Assembly (NCBI GenBank): GCA_965267245.1
Contig: OZ253939.1
Span: 6,324,001 to 6,388,000, forward strand
Reading direction: 5' to 3'
Source of the DNA: JANSWY01 sp965267245
GTDB taxonomy: Bacteria; Bacteroidota; Bacteroidia; Cytophagales; Cyclobacteriaceae
Length of the DNA stretch: 64,000 bases
The notes below the pieces were generated by a model. The model made no database searches. It was not told the origin of the DNA and saw only the letters and a program-made list of their open reading frames with translations. Below, piece by piece: positions 35,897-44,502 of the stretch. Positions within the stretch are counted from its first letter, which is position 1. Each line of letters opens with the position of its first letter. Position numbers and translations under genes: made by a program.

Positions 35897-36637
35897 ATGA
35901 GGATTCTGATCATTGAAGATGAAAAGCCTGCAGTAGACCATTTAGTGGATATTTTGTCTGAGGAAATGAGTGAAGCCTCGATTTTGGAGCCAATTGACAC
36001 AGTCAAGGATGCTATTCAATGGTTTCAAAATAACAAAATGCCTGACCTTGTATTCATGGATATTCAGCTAGCAGATGATATTTGTTTCAGGATCTTCGAA
36101 AAAGTGGAAATTTCGTGTCCTATCATATTTACTACAGCTTATGATCAGTATGCATTGAGGGCCTTCCGATTAAATAGCATTGGTTATCTATTGAAACCAG
36201 TAGAAAAGACATCCTTAAAGGAAAGTCTTGAAAAATTACGTAGACTAACTTCCTCAGATTTTGATTCACTCCAACATACAATGCTGGAAGTGGGGAAATT
36301 CAAGGAAAGATTTATGGTGACAAGAGGGGAAAGGATAAAGTCAATCCCCGTCGAATCTGTAGCCTACTTTTTTGGCCAGGATAAATTTGTATATCTGATT
36401 ACACATGGTGGGGAGCAATTTTTAATAGACGATACATTAACTGACCTGGAAAACAAGGCCGATCCTACTACATTTTTCAGGATCAATCGGCAATACCTGG
36501 TTTCATATTCCGCAATCAAGGAAATGACCATTCATACCCGTGGAAGAGTTAAAGTAGAACTCTTACCTCCAACCAAAGAGACTCCGGTTGTAAGCATAGA
36601 ACGGTCTGGAAGTTTTAAGAACTGGCTTGATAGGTGA
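35897..36637 (+). CDS. LytTR-family response regulator
   Basis: A 246-residue regulator. The receiver (1-120) has the acidic pocket (IIEDEKP), Asp55 (LVFMDIQLAD), a Thr in IIFTTAYDQYALRAF and Lys in YLLKPVEK. The C-terminal LytTR DNA-binding domain (about 140-245) carries RGERIKSIPVESVAYFFG, FFRINRQYLVS and a final VVSIERSGSFKNWL. It forms a two-gene operon with the upstream kinase. Confidence 0.94.
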   Translation: MRILIIEDEKPAVDHLVDILSEEMSEASILEPIDTVKDAIQWFQNNKMPDLVFMDIQLADDICFRIFEKVEISCPIIFTTAYDQYALRAFRLNSIGYLLKPVEKTSLKESLEKLRRLTSSDFDSLQHTMLEVGKFKERFMVTRGERIKSIPVESVAYFFGQDKFVYLITHGGEQFLIDDTLTDLENKADPTTFFRINRQYLVSYSAIKEMTIHTRGRVKVELLPPTKETPVVSIERSGSFKNWLDR

Positions 36638-36742
36638 CTGGGTGTTGCACATTCACTCTTGCTGGAAACAGATTCACTATCTCACACAACGCGTTCAGGA
36701 AAATCAAACTTTTATTTTGGGGGATATTAGACGATATTCATC

Positions 36743-36773
36743 TTGTCAAACAAAAAAATGTTCTATACTTTTT
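36743..36773 (+). promoter_or_regulatory. Candidate promoter of the LamG/T9SS protein gene
   Basis: TTG at 36743-36745 and TACTTTTT at 36766-36773 (close to TAnnTTTG) are separated by 20 bases. This is the spacing expected for Bacteroidota sigma factors. The ATG follows 19 bases later. Confidence 0.35.
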
Positions 36774-36791
36774 CAACAAATTCGTCGCGTC

Positions 36792-39700
36792 ATGAAGCTT
36801 ATTAAAACTTTAATATTAGTGCTGATATTGCCTGTTGCAGGAATATTTGGGCAGTCCTTTCAAATATCGGAATCCTCAATAAATGAAACCATCAATAGTG
36901 GAGACCAGATGGAGGTCACTCTTAACATTGAAAATCTCTCTTCAGAAGTGATTGTGGTGGCAGTTCAAGCGGAGATTGGTGGTATAAACATTGAGCCTGT
37001 CACCTTCACAAAACAAGATGATGCAGACTGGACACTTGCAGAAAATCAAGACAGAATAACTGATAATGTCTGGATTACCAGACAGAGTTCGGAAGGTATT
37101 TATAATATCCAGGAGGAGGAATCATTTTCATCAGACTCACCAGCAGACACAGAATGGTCTTATGGTGCAACCCGCACGTTAAGCCCAGAAGACTATATGG
37201 TCTGGAGAGAAGCTATCGATGCGGATCCACCCGGAATGGTAGGAAAAACAATTTCCATGCACCTGATAAGTGATGATATTTACTTTGACGTAGATTTTGA
37301 AAGCTGGTCATGTTGTGGAGCTGGCGGCTTCTCCTATACGAGAACATTGGCCAATGTTTGGTTAGAGTTTGATGAAACCATAGAGCTAAAAGGAAACACC
37401 TCGGGAACCATTACGATTGTATTGGATGCTTCCTTCCTCTCAGTAGGTGAGTACAGTGCCGATGTAACCCTATCTGAAGGAGATACAGAAGTGGTTGTGC
37501 CAGTTACCTTAAATGTGACAGATGCCCCGGGATTGTCCTTGCCAACAGAGGCGATCGATTTTGGAGAGGTGTTTATTTCTGGAACATCTACCTATGTATT
37601 GGAGGTTACGAACTCAGGTACTCAGGATTTGATCTTATCTTCAATATCATCAGCAGATCCGCAGGTGACGACAGATGTAACCTCACTTGGAATAGACCCT
37701 GGTGAAGGTGATGAAATTATCATTTACTATACACCCACAGAATTAGGAGTTTTTGCTACCACGGTTACTCTGGAAACTAATGACCCCACAGATCAAAATG
37801 TTGAGTTAACCATAGCTGGAGAAGCGGTAGAACCACCTGTAATTGGAGTAAGTACAAGCTCAATGGAGGTGGCAATTAATTCAGGGGAATCCTCTGGCGA
37901 GACTTTTGTAATTGGTAACTCTGGCGAAAGCAATCTGGAATTTAATATTTCAGGTTTTGCAACAGGAGATGACATTGCGTGGAATCCCACAAGCACTGAA
38001 GATCCAAATGAGGAATTTGAATTGGATATCAAGAATATTTACACCGCTTATACTGCAGTCGAGATACTGTTTAGGTATGAATTTTATCAAAAGATCACAG
38101 AGGAGAATGATTACACTGAATCAGTAGTAATTGCCATCGATAGTGATAATAGTGGAGAAACAGGCTATGTGTTGTCGGATTTCGGTCATACGATGGGTAT
38201 GGATTACGCTATCGGGGATAATGGTGATGGACTGCAATTACTCAGGGTGATTGACTCTGAAGACCTGGAACTTGAGCCTGTAATGGATATTGCCACTTTT
38301 GAGTATGAGATTGGAGAGGATGAGCTGATTGTTGGTATACCTAATGATGTAATTGAATTCGGAAGCAGTTTTGAGTTCGTTGCTTTTATTGATGATGATG
38401 TAGCACCAAATTCGGGAATGGATGCTTACAGCTTTACCAGATTACCTTCCTGGTTGTCAATCTCTCCTCTTGATGGTAGTGTATCAGTTGACAATGAGTC
38501 TGAAATTGGGGTGGTATTTGATGCTACCAATTTAAATGATGGAACGTATAGTGCAACTATAGAGGTATCGAGCAATGACCCTGTAAATGAAGTAAGTGAA
38601 ATAGATGTCACGCTCACTGTCACTGGTGTTCCGGTATATGCTGGGCCAGGTGATATTAACTTCGGTGAAATATTTGTGAATCAGGAGGTTAGTGAGGAAA
38701 TCACAATTAGTAATATTGGAACTAAAACAATATTGGTGTCTGATGTTGCGAGCAATGGTGATAACCTGTCATTCCCAGATGAGAATATTGAAATACTACC
38801 AGGTGAGGAAGCATACCTTGTTGTGACATTTAGTGCCTCTGCAACAGGAGAATTTGAAGAGACCTTGTCCTTTTCAACTACCGATCCAGACAATTCTAAT
38901 GTTACCATACTTTTCTCCGCTGAAGTGGTAGAGGCGCCAGAGATTAATGCTTCTGCCGGCGCATCCTATGAAGTGCTGGTTGGTGAATCTACTACTGTGA
39001 ATTATACTTTTCACAATGAGGGTGGATCGGACCTGCATTTTGAAATACCTGATTATGCTGAATATTCTTTGAACCTCAATCAGTTTGAAAGTTATGCCTT
39101 GATTCCAGATAATGAATCCCTTGAGCCTGAGGATGGAATAACAATCTCTATGTGGCTGTACCTTCAAAGTAACCCTGATATCGACTCTGAAAACAACTTT
39201 AGGTTTATCCTTCAGAAGAGTTTTTCCAATTCATCGGGATCTGGTTATGACATCATATTGGAGGAAAACAATAGCATTACATGGAGTGCAGGTACTGAGC
39301 AGGGTAATTTCAGATATGGTGGGGGTGAATTGATTTTAGGAGTATGGAACCACTTGATGACCACTTATGATGGTAATTCGGGTGTGGCGAAGGTCTATAT
39401 CAATGGTTCAGAGATCAATGGAGACCTGGATGGTGCAGGTGGAGGCAGTATCAATGGTAATTTTTTTGAAGTACTGATCAGTAACTATTCTTCAGAAGGC
39501 TTTGAGAGGAATTTCCCCGGACAAATTTATAACCTGAAAATGTGGGATCACGCCAAATCAGCAGCTGAAGTAGAGGCCGAAATGTTAGAGAACCTGACAG
39601 GAGAAGAGGATGGACTGATCCTAAACATAGACTTCACGGATGTAGAAAACTCAAACACATACATAGACAAATCACCAAACCACAATGACGCGGTAGCTGA

Positions 39701-40190
39701 GGGAGTGGAGAGAAGCGAGACTTCTCCCTTCTCTTGGTTATCATTTTCAAATAGAGAGGGTTCAATTGCCCCTGATGGGTCACATGATCTAAATATAACC
39801 TTTTTGGATGTAGAGAAAGGAACCAGAAATGCCAGAATTACAATAGCCACCAACGACCCAACCCAACCATTCATTTCAGTTCCAATCACAGCCAGTTTTG
39901 TTGTGCCAACTGATGTGAAACAAGACATTAGTGTCCCCAATCTATTTAATTATCCAAATCCATTTCACGCGAAGACCAATATTCCTATTCATTTAGATAA
40001 TTCCATTGAGGTTAGGTTACAGATTTGGAATATTTATGGTCAGTTGGTTTATGAAAACACCAGAAAACTCTCCCAAGGATCTAATGAGCTCCAGTGGAAC
40101 GCAAATGAATTCCCAGATGGCCAGTACTTGTACCGGGTAAGTACCGCAAGAGGGATTTTAGGAAAAGGAAGAATGGTGCTAAAAAGGTAA
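36792..40190 (+). CDS. Large secreted ASH/LamG protein with type IX secretion sorting domain
   Basis: About 1132 residues from ATG 36792, which begins a signal peptide (MKLIKTLILVLILPVAGIFG); the upstream 55 open codons lack protein character. The order is beta-rich N-terminus, ASH/choice-of-anchor-D-type repeats (INFGEIFVNQEVSEEITISN; a similar unit starts near IDFGEVFISG), a LamG/concanavalin-like domain (about 760-960, MWLYLQSNPD and MWDHAKSAAEVEAEM), a third repeat unit, and a C-terminal T9SS type A sorting domain with NYPNPFHAKTNIPI and NIYGQLVYE. It is predicted to be exported across the outer membrane and may bind polysaccharide; its target is unknown. Confidence 0.92.
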   Translation: MKLIKTLILVLILPVAGIFGQSFQISESSINETINSGDQMEVTLNIENLSSEVIVVAVQAEIGGINIEPVTFTKQDDADWTLAENQDRITDNVWITRQSSEGIYNIQEEESFSSDSPADTEWSYGATRTLSPEDYMVWREAIDADPPGMVGKTISMHLISDDIYFDVDFESWSCCGAGGFSYTRTLANVWLEFDETIELKGNTSGTITIVLDASFLSVGEYSADVTLSEGDTEVVVPVTLNVTDAPGLSLPTEAIDFGEVFISGTSTYVLEVTNSGTQDLILSSISSADPQVTTDVTSLGIDPGEGDEIIIYYTPTELGVFATTVTLETNDPTDQNVELTIAGEAVEPPVIGVSTSSMEVAINSGESSGETFVIGNSGESNLEFNISGFATGDDIAWNPTSTEDPNEEFELDIKNIYTAYTAVEILFRYEFYQKITEENDYTESVVIAIDSDNSGETGYVLSDFGHTMGMDYAIGDNGDGLQLLRVIDSEDLELEPVMDIATFEYEIGEDELIVGIPNDVIEFGSSFEFVAFIDDDVAPNSGMDAYSFTRLPSWLSISPLDGSVSVDNESEIGVVFDATNLNDGTYSATIEVSSNDPVNEVSEIDVTLTVTGVPVYAGPGDINFGEIFVNQEVSEEITISNIGTKTILVSDVASNGDNLSFPDENIEILPGEEAYLVVTFSASATGEFEETLSFSTTDPDNSNVTILFSAEVVEAPEINASAGASYEVLVGESTTVNYTFHNEGGSDLHFEIPDYAEYSLNLNQFESYALIPDNESLEPEDGITISMWLYLQSNPDIDSENNFRFILQKSFSNSSGSGYDIILEENNSITWSAGTEQGNFRYGGGELILGVWNHLMTTYDGNSGVAKVYINGSEINGDLDGAGGGSINGNFFEVLISNYSSEGFERNFPGQIYNLKMWDHAKSAAEVEAEMLENLTGEEDGLILNIDFTDVENSNTYIDKSPNHNDAVAEGVERSETSPFSWLSFSNREGSIAPDGSHDLNITFLDVEKGTRNARITIATNDPTQPFISVPITASFVVPTDVKQDISVPNLFNYPNPFHAKTNIPIHLDNSIEVRLQIWNIYGQLVYENTRKLSQGSNELQWNANEFPDGQYLYRVSTARGILGKGRMVLKR

Positions 40191-40245
40191 AAATCTAAAC
40201 TGAAGCCCCCTGATCACAATTATCTAATCTATTTGCAACTAGAAG

Positions 40246-40276
40246 ACCTCTCTTTGCTAAGCATTGAGAGGTTTTT
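40246..40276 (+). terminator. Intrinsic terminator after the T9SS protein gene
   Basis: ACCTCTC pairs with GAGAGGT; an inner TGC/GCA mini-stem sits in the loop. Five T residues follow, about 55 bases after the stop codon. Confidence 0.78.
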
Positions 40277-40375
40277 GTTATATAGGGAGACGTTATGTAT
40301 ATCAATTGTGGTTCTTTGCTAAATTGTGAGAAATCTGATTATAGAGGCTTTGGCCATTATTACTTAACATCTATC

Positions 40376-40708
40376 ATGAAAGAAAATGGATTGTGCAGCT
40401 ATCTACATCAATCAAAACTTGAGGAAGCTTTACACTTTATTCAAAATGGAGTTGATATTAATGAAAGGCAGGATTTTGAAGTTTTACCAATAATTGCAGC
40501 GATTAATTCTGACGATCCTAAGACTTTAGATTTTGTGATTAAGCATGGGGCGAACTTAAATATCGAAAATGGGCATCCACTGACAGAAGTAATCGATTTA
40601 ATCATTGATAGCATGGTTCAAGAAGGTCGTTTAGAGCCATTCCCAGAAACAATGGATATGTTAGAAATTCTTTTGAGGAACGGAGCTAATCCTGAGATAC
40701 AGAAATGA
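40376..40708 (+). CDS. Ankyrin-repeat protein, apparently truncated by a frameshift
   Basis: About 110 residues from ATG 40376 (MKENGLCSYLHQSKLEEALHF); an in-frame ATG at 40295 is possible but its sequence looks non-coding. Two to three ankyrin-type units are visible (GVDINERQDFEVLPIIAAI, GANLNIENGHPLTEVI, LRNGANPEIQ). The TGA at 40706-40708 interrupts the last repeat. Shifting frame by one base at the AAA of 40703-40705 continues with NEEGKRPIDIISSYSSNN, the expected ankyrin continuation, open to 40901. The intact gene probably extended to about 40.8 kb. No neighbours indicate a function. Confidence 0.6.
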   Translation: MKENGLCSYLHQSKLEEALHFIQNGVDINERQDFEVLPIIAAINSDDPKTLDFVIKHGANLNIENGHPLTEVIDLIIDSMVQEGRLEPFPETMDMLEILLRNGANPEIQK

Positions 40709-40879
40709 AGAGGGTAAGCGCCCTATTGACATTATATCTTCTTACAGTAGCAATAATGAAAGCTTACAAAATTTCAAAAAAATGTTTAGGCCACTCATTC
40801 CAACATTGATAACATGCTGTGATTCTTCCTTCTCAACCTCCTCAGGTCTGCGGCACGCATACCTGAACCTTTTAAAAAC

Positions 40880-40909
40880 AAAAAGCCCCACATTTCTGTG
40901 AGGCTTTTG
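40880..40909 (-). terminator. Terminator copy next to the tRNA-Arg remnant
   Basis: On the minus strand AAAGCCTCACA pairs with TGTGGGGCTTT around GAAA, followed by U residues. It is the duplicate of the terminator at 40984-41012 with two compensated base pairs changed. Confidence 0.75.
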
Positions 40910-40971
40910 TGATTCCACCAGGACTCGAATCGCACCGGCGACCCGGCTGGAACCTACTGCTTAGAAGGCAG
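40910..40971 (-). pseudogene. Partial, chimeric copy of tRNA-Arg(UCU)
   Basis: This segment repeats the 3' half of the adjacent tRNA-Arg: anticodon arm, variable region, T arm and 3' acceptor strand. The D arm and 5' acceptor strand are absent. Between GACTCGAA and CTGGAACC (plus-strand reading) 17 bases (TCGCACCGGCGACCCGG) replace a single C, breaking the T arm. The insert is far more GC-rich than its surroundings and itself resembles a tRNA T-stem. It cannot fold as a functional tRNA. Confidence 0.8.
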
Positions 40972-40983
40972 CCTAAATAAAAC

Positions 40984-41012
40984 AAAAAGCCCCATGTTTC
41001 CATGAGGCTTTT
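40984..41012 (-). terminator. Intrinsic terminator of tRNA-Arg
   Basis: On the minus strand AAAGCCTCATG pairs with CATGGGGCTTT (one G-U pair) around GAAA, with a U run. It follows the tRNA-Arg 3' end directly. Confidence 0.82.
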
Positions 41013-41013
41013 G

Positions 41014-41087
41014 TGATTCCACCAGGACTCGAACCTGGAACCTACTGCTTAGAAGGCAGTTGCTCTATCCAGTTGAGCTATGGAACC
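41014..41087 (-). tRNA. tRNA-Arg (anticodon UCU)
   Basis: A 74-base tRNA reads on the minus strand. The acceptor GGTTCCA pairs with TGGAATC (one G-U), the discriminator is A, and the anticodon arm is ACTGC-CTTCTAA-GCAGT with UCU at 41051-41053. The T arm is CCAGG-TTCGAGT-CCTGG. It decodes AGA and AGG. CCA is not encoded. The next gene upstream is tRNA-Ser, 57 bases away, probably on one transcript ending at the terminator at 40984. Confidence 0.95.
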
Positions 41088-41144
41088 TTCCCTGCTACTA
41101 CGTAGCTAATGATGTCCTCCGCCGCTAAGCTTTAGTGGACGCGG

Positions 41145-41233
41145 TAGAGGGTGGGGGATTCGAACCCCCGGTACGCTGTGAGGCGTACGACAGTTTAGCA
41201 AACTGCTGGTTTAAGCCACTCACCCAACCCTCT
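41145..41233 (-). tRNA. tRNA-Ser (anticodon GCU)
   Basis: An 89-base tRNA with a long variable arm, as expected for serine. The acceptor AGAGGGT pairs with ACCCTCT, the anticodon loop is TTGCTAA with GCU at 41197-41199, the variable arm pairs CGTACGC with GCGTAC, and the T arm is GGGGG-TTCGAAT-CCCCC. It decodes AGC and AGU. Confidence 0.95.
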
Positions 41234-41506
41234 TTCTGTTATAAAAATCCTTTGCCCGTTTGGAAAAGGACTGCAAATATAGCATTTCGATTAATTATGA
41301 AAAATGTATTGATGTAGTTTTTTTTGATTTTTTCTTCATTAATAGCTTACACTTTATGATTCAGGAGGTTATAAAATAAAAAAGGTGTGATTTTCTTGTT
41401 TAAAAACCCTTAAATCTTGATTTCATGGCCTCAAATATCAATGTAACAAAAGTCAATTTGCTAACTGACATTGCTTATCGGTCGGTAGCCCATTATCAAA
41501 GTAATT

Positions 41507-43363
41507 TTGAACCATCAGAAAGCACCAAATTTTGAAGGATTGAAAGTTAAAAACGCTAAAATTGAAAAACTGATCCATGAATTGGAAGAGATCATTGGTT
41601 CCATCAAGAAGGCGGAGAAGCACCATCACCACCAATTGAAGGGTGTCTGTGATACCTATGAGAAAAGCGCCCGTAACCTGGTACATTACGTGGCATTCAG
41701 AAAAAGGGATTTGAGGGATACCCAAAAGAAGTTGAAAAACCTGGGTTTGTCACGTTTGGCGAATGCCGGGGCTCATCAACTGGCTTCACTCAACAATACC
41801 GTTTACATACTCTCCAAAATGCTGGACAAGCGTGCTAAAGAAAGAAAATCGGGTTTATCCATCAAAAATGGTCGTAAACTCTTAACGAATCATACCAAAG
41901 AACTCATCGGTTTCCGTTCCAAAAACCGTAGAGTGCGCATCATGGTAACCCAACCAACAGAGGCAGCACACAATTATGAAATGGTGCATGACATGGTGAA
42001 AGCCGGTATGAATTGCGCCCGCATCAACTGTGCCCATGATGATCCGATTATCTGGAGCAAGATCATTCACAATGTAAAAAGAGCCAGTCACGCCCATGGT
42101 AGGAATGTGAAAATCAGTATGGACCTGGCCGGCCCTAAAATAAGAACCGGACCCATTACCCCGGGACCCAGGGTAAGAAAGTTCAGACCTGAGAGAGATG
42201 AAACAGGGCATGTGGTGGATCCGGCTCTTATTGTTTTCACTGAATCAGTTACTGAAGAATCTGATCTCCATGAATTACCGGTGAAGCCGGAATGGTTCAA
42301 GCAATTGCAAGTTGGGGATAGAATTGAATTCCTGGATACACGGGATAAGCAAAGGAAATTGAAAGTGATCCAGGTAGAAGAAGACAGGGTGTTTGCCAAT
42401 TGTTATGACACTTCTTACATCGGGACCGGTACTTTATTGACAACAGTTGGAAAAAGTTGTGCAAAAATTGAGGAATTACCTCCTATCGAGCAAGCCATTT
42501 TATTGAGGCTTAATGATGAATTGATCATCCATAAATCAAACAATCTGGGTGAACCAGCACGGTTTGATGAGGATGGCAATGTGATTAGTCAGGCACATGT
42601 GTCTTGTCAATTGGATGAGGTATTTGAATCCGTAAAACCAGGTGAAACGGTCTTGTTTGATGATGGTAAAATTGGAAGTGTGGTTACATCAGTAAGCGAG
42701 GATCATTTCACTGTTAAGATTACACGAGCAAAAGAAGGAGGGTCAAAATTGAAAGCCGAAAAAGGAATCAATTTTCCGACTACCAATATCAACATCAGTG
42801 GTCTAACACCGAAGGACCAGGAAGACATGAAGTTCGTGGCGGAGAATGCTGATATTGTCAATTTTTCGTTTGTCAATTCACCACAGGATGTAGTGGAGCT
42901 GTTATCACTTTTAGATGATTTGGGCGCCTTGGGAAAGCTGAGTATTATACTCAAGATTGAAACACAAAAAGCATATGATAACCTGGCTGATATCCTGCTA
43001 GCTGCTATGAAAACTCAATATTTGGGAGTTATGATTGCGAGGGGAGATCTTGCTGTTGAAACCGGTTGGGACCACATGGGGATGGTGCAGAAAGAGATCA
43101 TCGCCTTGTGTAATGCAGCTCATGTTCCTGTGGTATGGGCTACTCAGGTACTGGAGAACCTGGCCAAAAAAGGTTTACCATCCAGGTCAGAGATTACGGA
43201 TGCCACCAGTTCATTGAAAGCTGAGTGCGTCATGCTGAATAAAGGGCCCTATATCATTGATGCAATTAAATTGCTGGATAAGATCCTCGCGGACATGGAA
43301 CAATTCAATGAAAAGAATGAAACCATGCTTCCTCAGTTAAAGCGCTTACTTTCTCAGGAATAA
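41507..43363 (+). CDS. Atypical pyruvate kinase with N-terminal extension and no C-terminal domain
   Basis: A 618-residue protein starting at TTG 41507; an in-frame stop at 41486 excludes a longer start. Residues 1 to about 140 are helical and Lys-rich and are not part of classic pyruvate kinase. The barrel follows: GMNCARINCAHDD, DLAGPKIRTGP, FDDGKIGSVV, GINFPTTNINISGLTPKDQEDM, ILKIETQ (catalytic Lys and metal Glu), ARGDLAVE and ATQVLE. The usual MLSGETA is replaced by MLNKGPY. The protein ends right after the barrel, so the allosteric C-terminal domain is absent. A 36-codon ORF (41425-41535) overlaps the start. Confidence 0.9.
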   Translation: MNHQKAPNFEGLKVKNAKIEKLIHELEEIIGSIKKAEKHHHHQLKGVCDTYEKSARNLVHYVAFRKRDLRDTQKKLKNLGLSRLANAGAHQLASLNNTVYILSKMLDKRAKERKSGLSIKNGRKLLTNHTKELIGFRSKNRRVRIMVTQPTEAAHNYEMVHDMVKAGMNCARINCAHDDPIIWSKIIHNVKRASHAHGRNVKISMDLAGPKIRTGPITPGPRVRKFRPERDETGHVVDPALIVFTESVTEESDLHELPVKPEWFKQLQVGDRIEFLDTRDKQRKLKVIQVEEDRVFANCYDTSYIGTGTLLTTVGKSCAKIEELPPIEQAILLRLNDELIIHKSNNLGEPARFDEDGNVISQAHVSCQLDEVFESVKPGETVLFDDGKIGSVVTSVSEDHFTVKITRAKEGGSKLKAEKGINFPTTNINISGLTPKDQEDMKFVAENADIVNFSFVNSPQDVVELLSLLDDLGALGKLSIILKIETQKAYDNLADILLAAMKTQYLGVMIARGDLAVETGWDHMGMVQKEIIALCNAAHVPVVWATQVLENLAKKGLPSRSEITDATSSLKAECVMLNKGPYIIDAIKLLDKILADMEQFNEKNETMLPQLKRLLSQE

Positions 43364-43390
43364 CATCCTCTTTTTATTTATCTTAAGGAC

Positions 43391-44470
43391 ATGGACGCTT
43401 ATGTTATTTCTACACAGGTTAGAAAGATAATTATCATCACTATAGCCTGGACCCTTATAGCCATATTCCAGTACTTCATGGTCTATGCCAATCTGATTCA
43501 ATACGAATGCAATAATCCAGATCTTGATGTGTGGATACATTTCAAAGGGAGTATTTTGACAGGTGTAATAGCTGGTATTATTGGGGGGAGTACTTTGGTA
43601 TTTGTATGGGAACGCTGGCTAAGAACTAAACCTTACGGGTGGACGCTAAGAAGTCTCTTTCTTTCGTATGTGGTAGTGTTTTATCTGGTGGCTATTCCTA
43701 CAACTGTGTTTTTCAGGTTGAGCGAACTGAATTTATCAATTTTAGATGTAGAGTTATGGGTGAAATCATTTGAGATGCTGACCCATCCCACCATGCTAGC
43801 TCCATTTTTCACCTGGATGGTCATTGTGGTTTTAACGATGATTGCGTTCCTGGTCAATGATAAGTATGGTCCAGGGGTATTCAAGGATTTCTTACTGGGT
43901 AAATATTTTCAACCAAAACGTGAGGAAAGGATTTTCATGTTCATGGACCTTAGGTCCTCCACAGCTATAGCGGAAGAGATAGGGGAGGCAAGGTATTTTA
44001 ATTTCCTGAGAGATGTATTTGAATATGCTACGCCCTCAGTATTGCAGAACAAAGGAGAAATTTATCAATATGTGGGAGATGAAATGGTTGTCACCTGGCC
44101 AATTGAGAAAGGAGTAGTCGATGCAAATTGCATCAAATGTTTTTTTGATATCCAGGAATCGCTTAATAAGTACAAGGATTACTTCAAGAAAGAATATGGA
44201 AGAATACCTGAATTCAAAGCTGGATTGCATTACGGACATGTAATGACAGGTGAAATAGGGGTGGTGAAAAGAGATATTGCTTTTTCAGGAGATGTTTTGA
44301 ATACTACCTCCAGAATACAGGAAATGTGTAATGAATATGGAGTTAACATTCTCATCTCAAAGTATCTAATGGATAGAATAAACAATTTTATCAAAGGGTT
44401 CAATATTAGAGAAATCGGTGAAGTGGCTCTGAAAGGAAAACAGCAATCTGTCGTGCTCTTCACGGTTTAG
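43391..44470 (+). CDS. Membrane-bound class III adenylate/guanylate cyclase
   Basis: A 359-residue protein with four transmembrane helices (about residues 12-155) and a C-terminal class III cyclase domain (about 180-350). Metal-binding Asp residues are in FMFMDLRSSTAIAEEIGE and YVGDEMVVTW, and the catalytic Asn and Arg are in DVLNTTSRIQEM. The substrate-selecting Lys seen as KxxGD in many cyclases appears as Gln (QYVGD), so the purine preference is uncertain. It begins 27 bases after the pyruvate kinase gene and ends 32 bases before the next gene, suggesting co-transcription. Confidence 0.88.
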   Translation: MDAYVISTQVRKIIIITIAWTLIAIFQYFMVYANLIQYECNNPDLDVWIHFKGSILTGVIAGIIGGSTLVFVWERWLRTKPYGWTLRSLFLSYVVVFYLVAIPTTVFFRLSELNLSILDVELWVKSFEMLTHPTMLAPFFTWMVIVVLTMIAFLVNDKYGPGVFKDFLLGKYFQPKREERIFMFMDLRSSTAIAEEIGEARYFNFLRDVFEYATPSVLQNKGEIYQYVGDEMVVTWPIEKGVVDANCIKCFFDIQESLNKYKDYFKKEYGRIPEFKAGLHYGHVMTGEIGVVKRDIAFSGDVLNTTSRIQEMCNEYGVNILISKYLMDRINNFIKGFNIREIGEVALKGKQQSVVLFTV

Positions 44471-44502
44471 GGAGTATATTTGATAAATAGGCAACTGCAC
44501 CT

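Noticed and set aside
40860..41090. CRISPR-like direct repeats near the tRNA genes
   Set aside because: There are only two copies, explained by duplication of a tRNA half and its terminator; there are no spacers or cas genes.
41425..41535. 36-codon ORF before the pyruvate kinase
   Set aside because: It overlaps the kinase start in another frame. It could be a leader peptide, but there is no sequence evidence for one.
41617..41634. HHHH stretch in the pyruvate kinase N-domain
   Set aside because: A natural His cluster inside a Lys-rich helix, not a vector tag.
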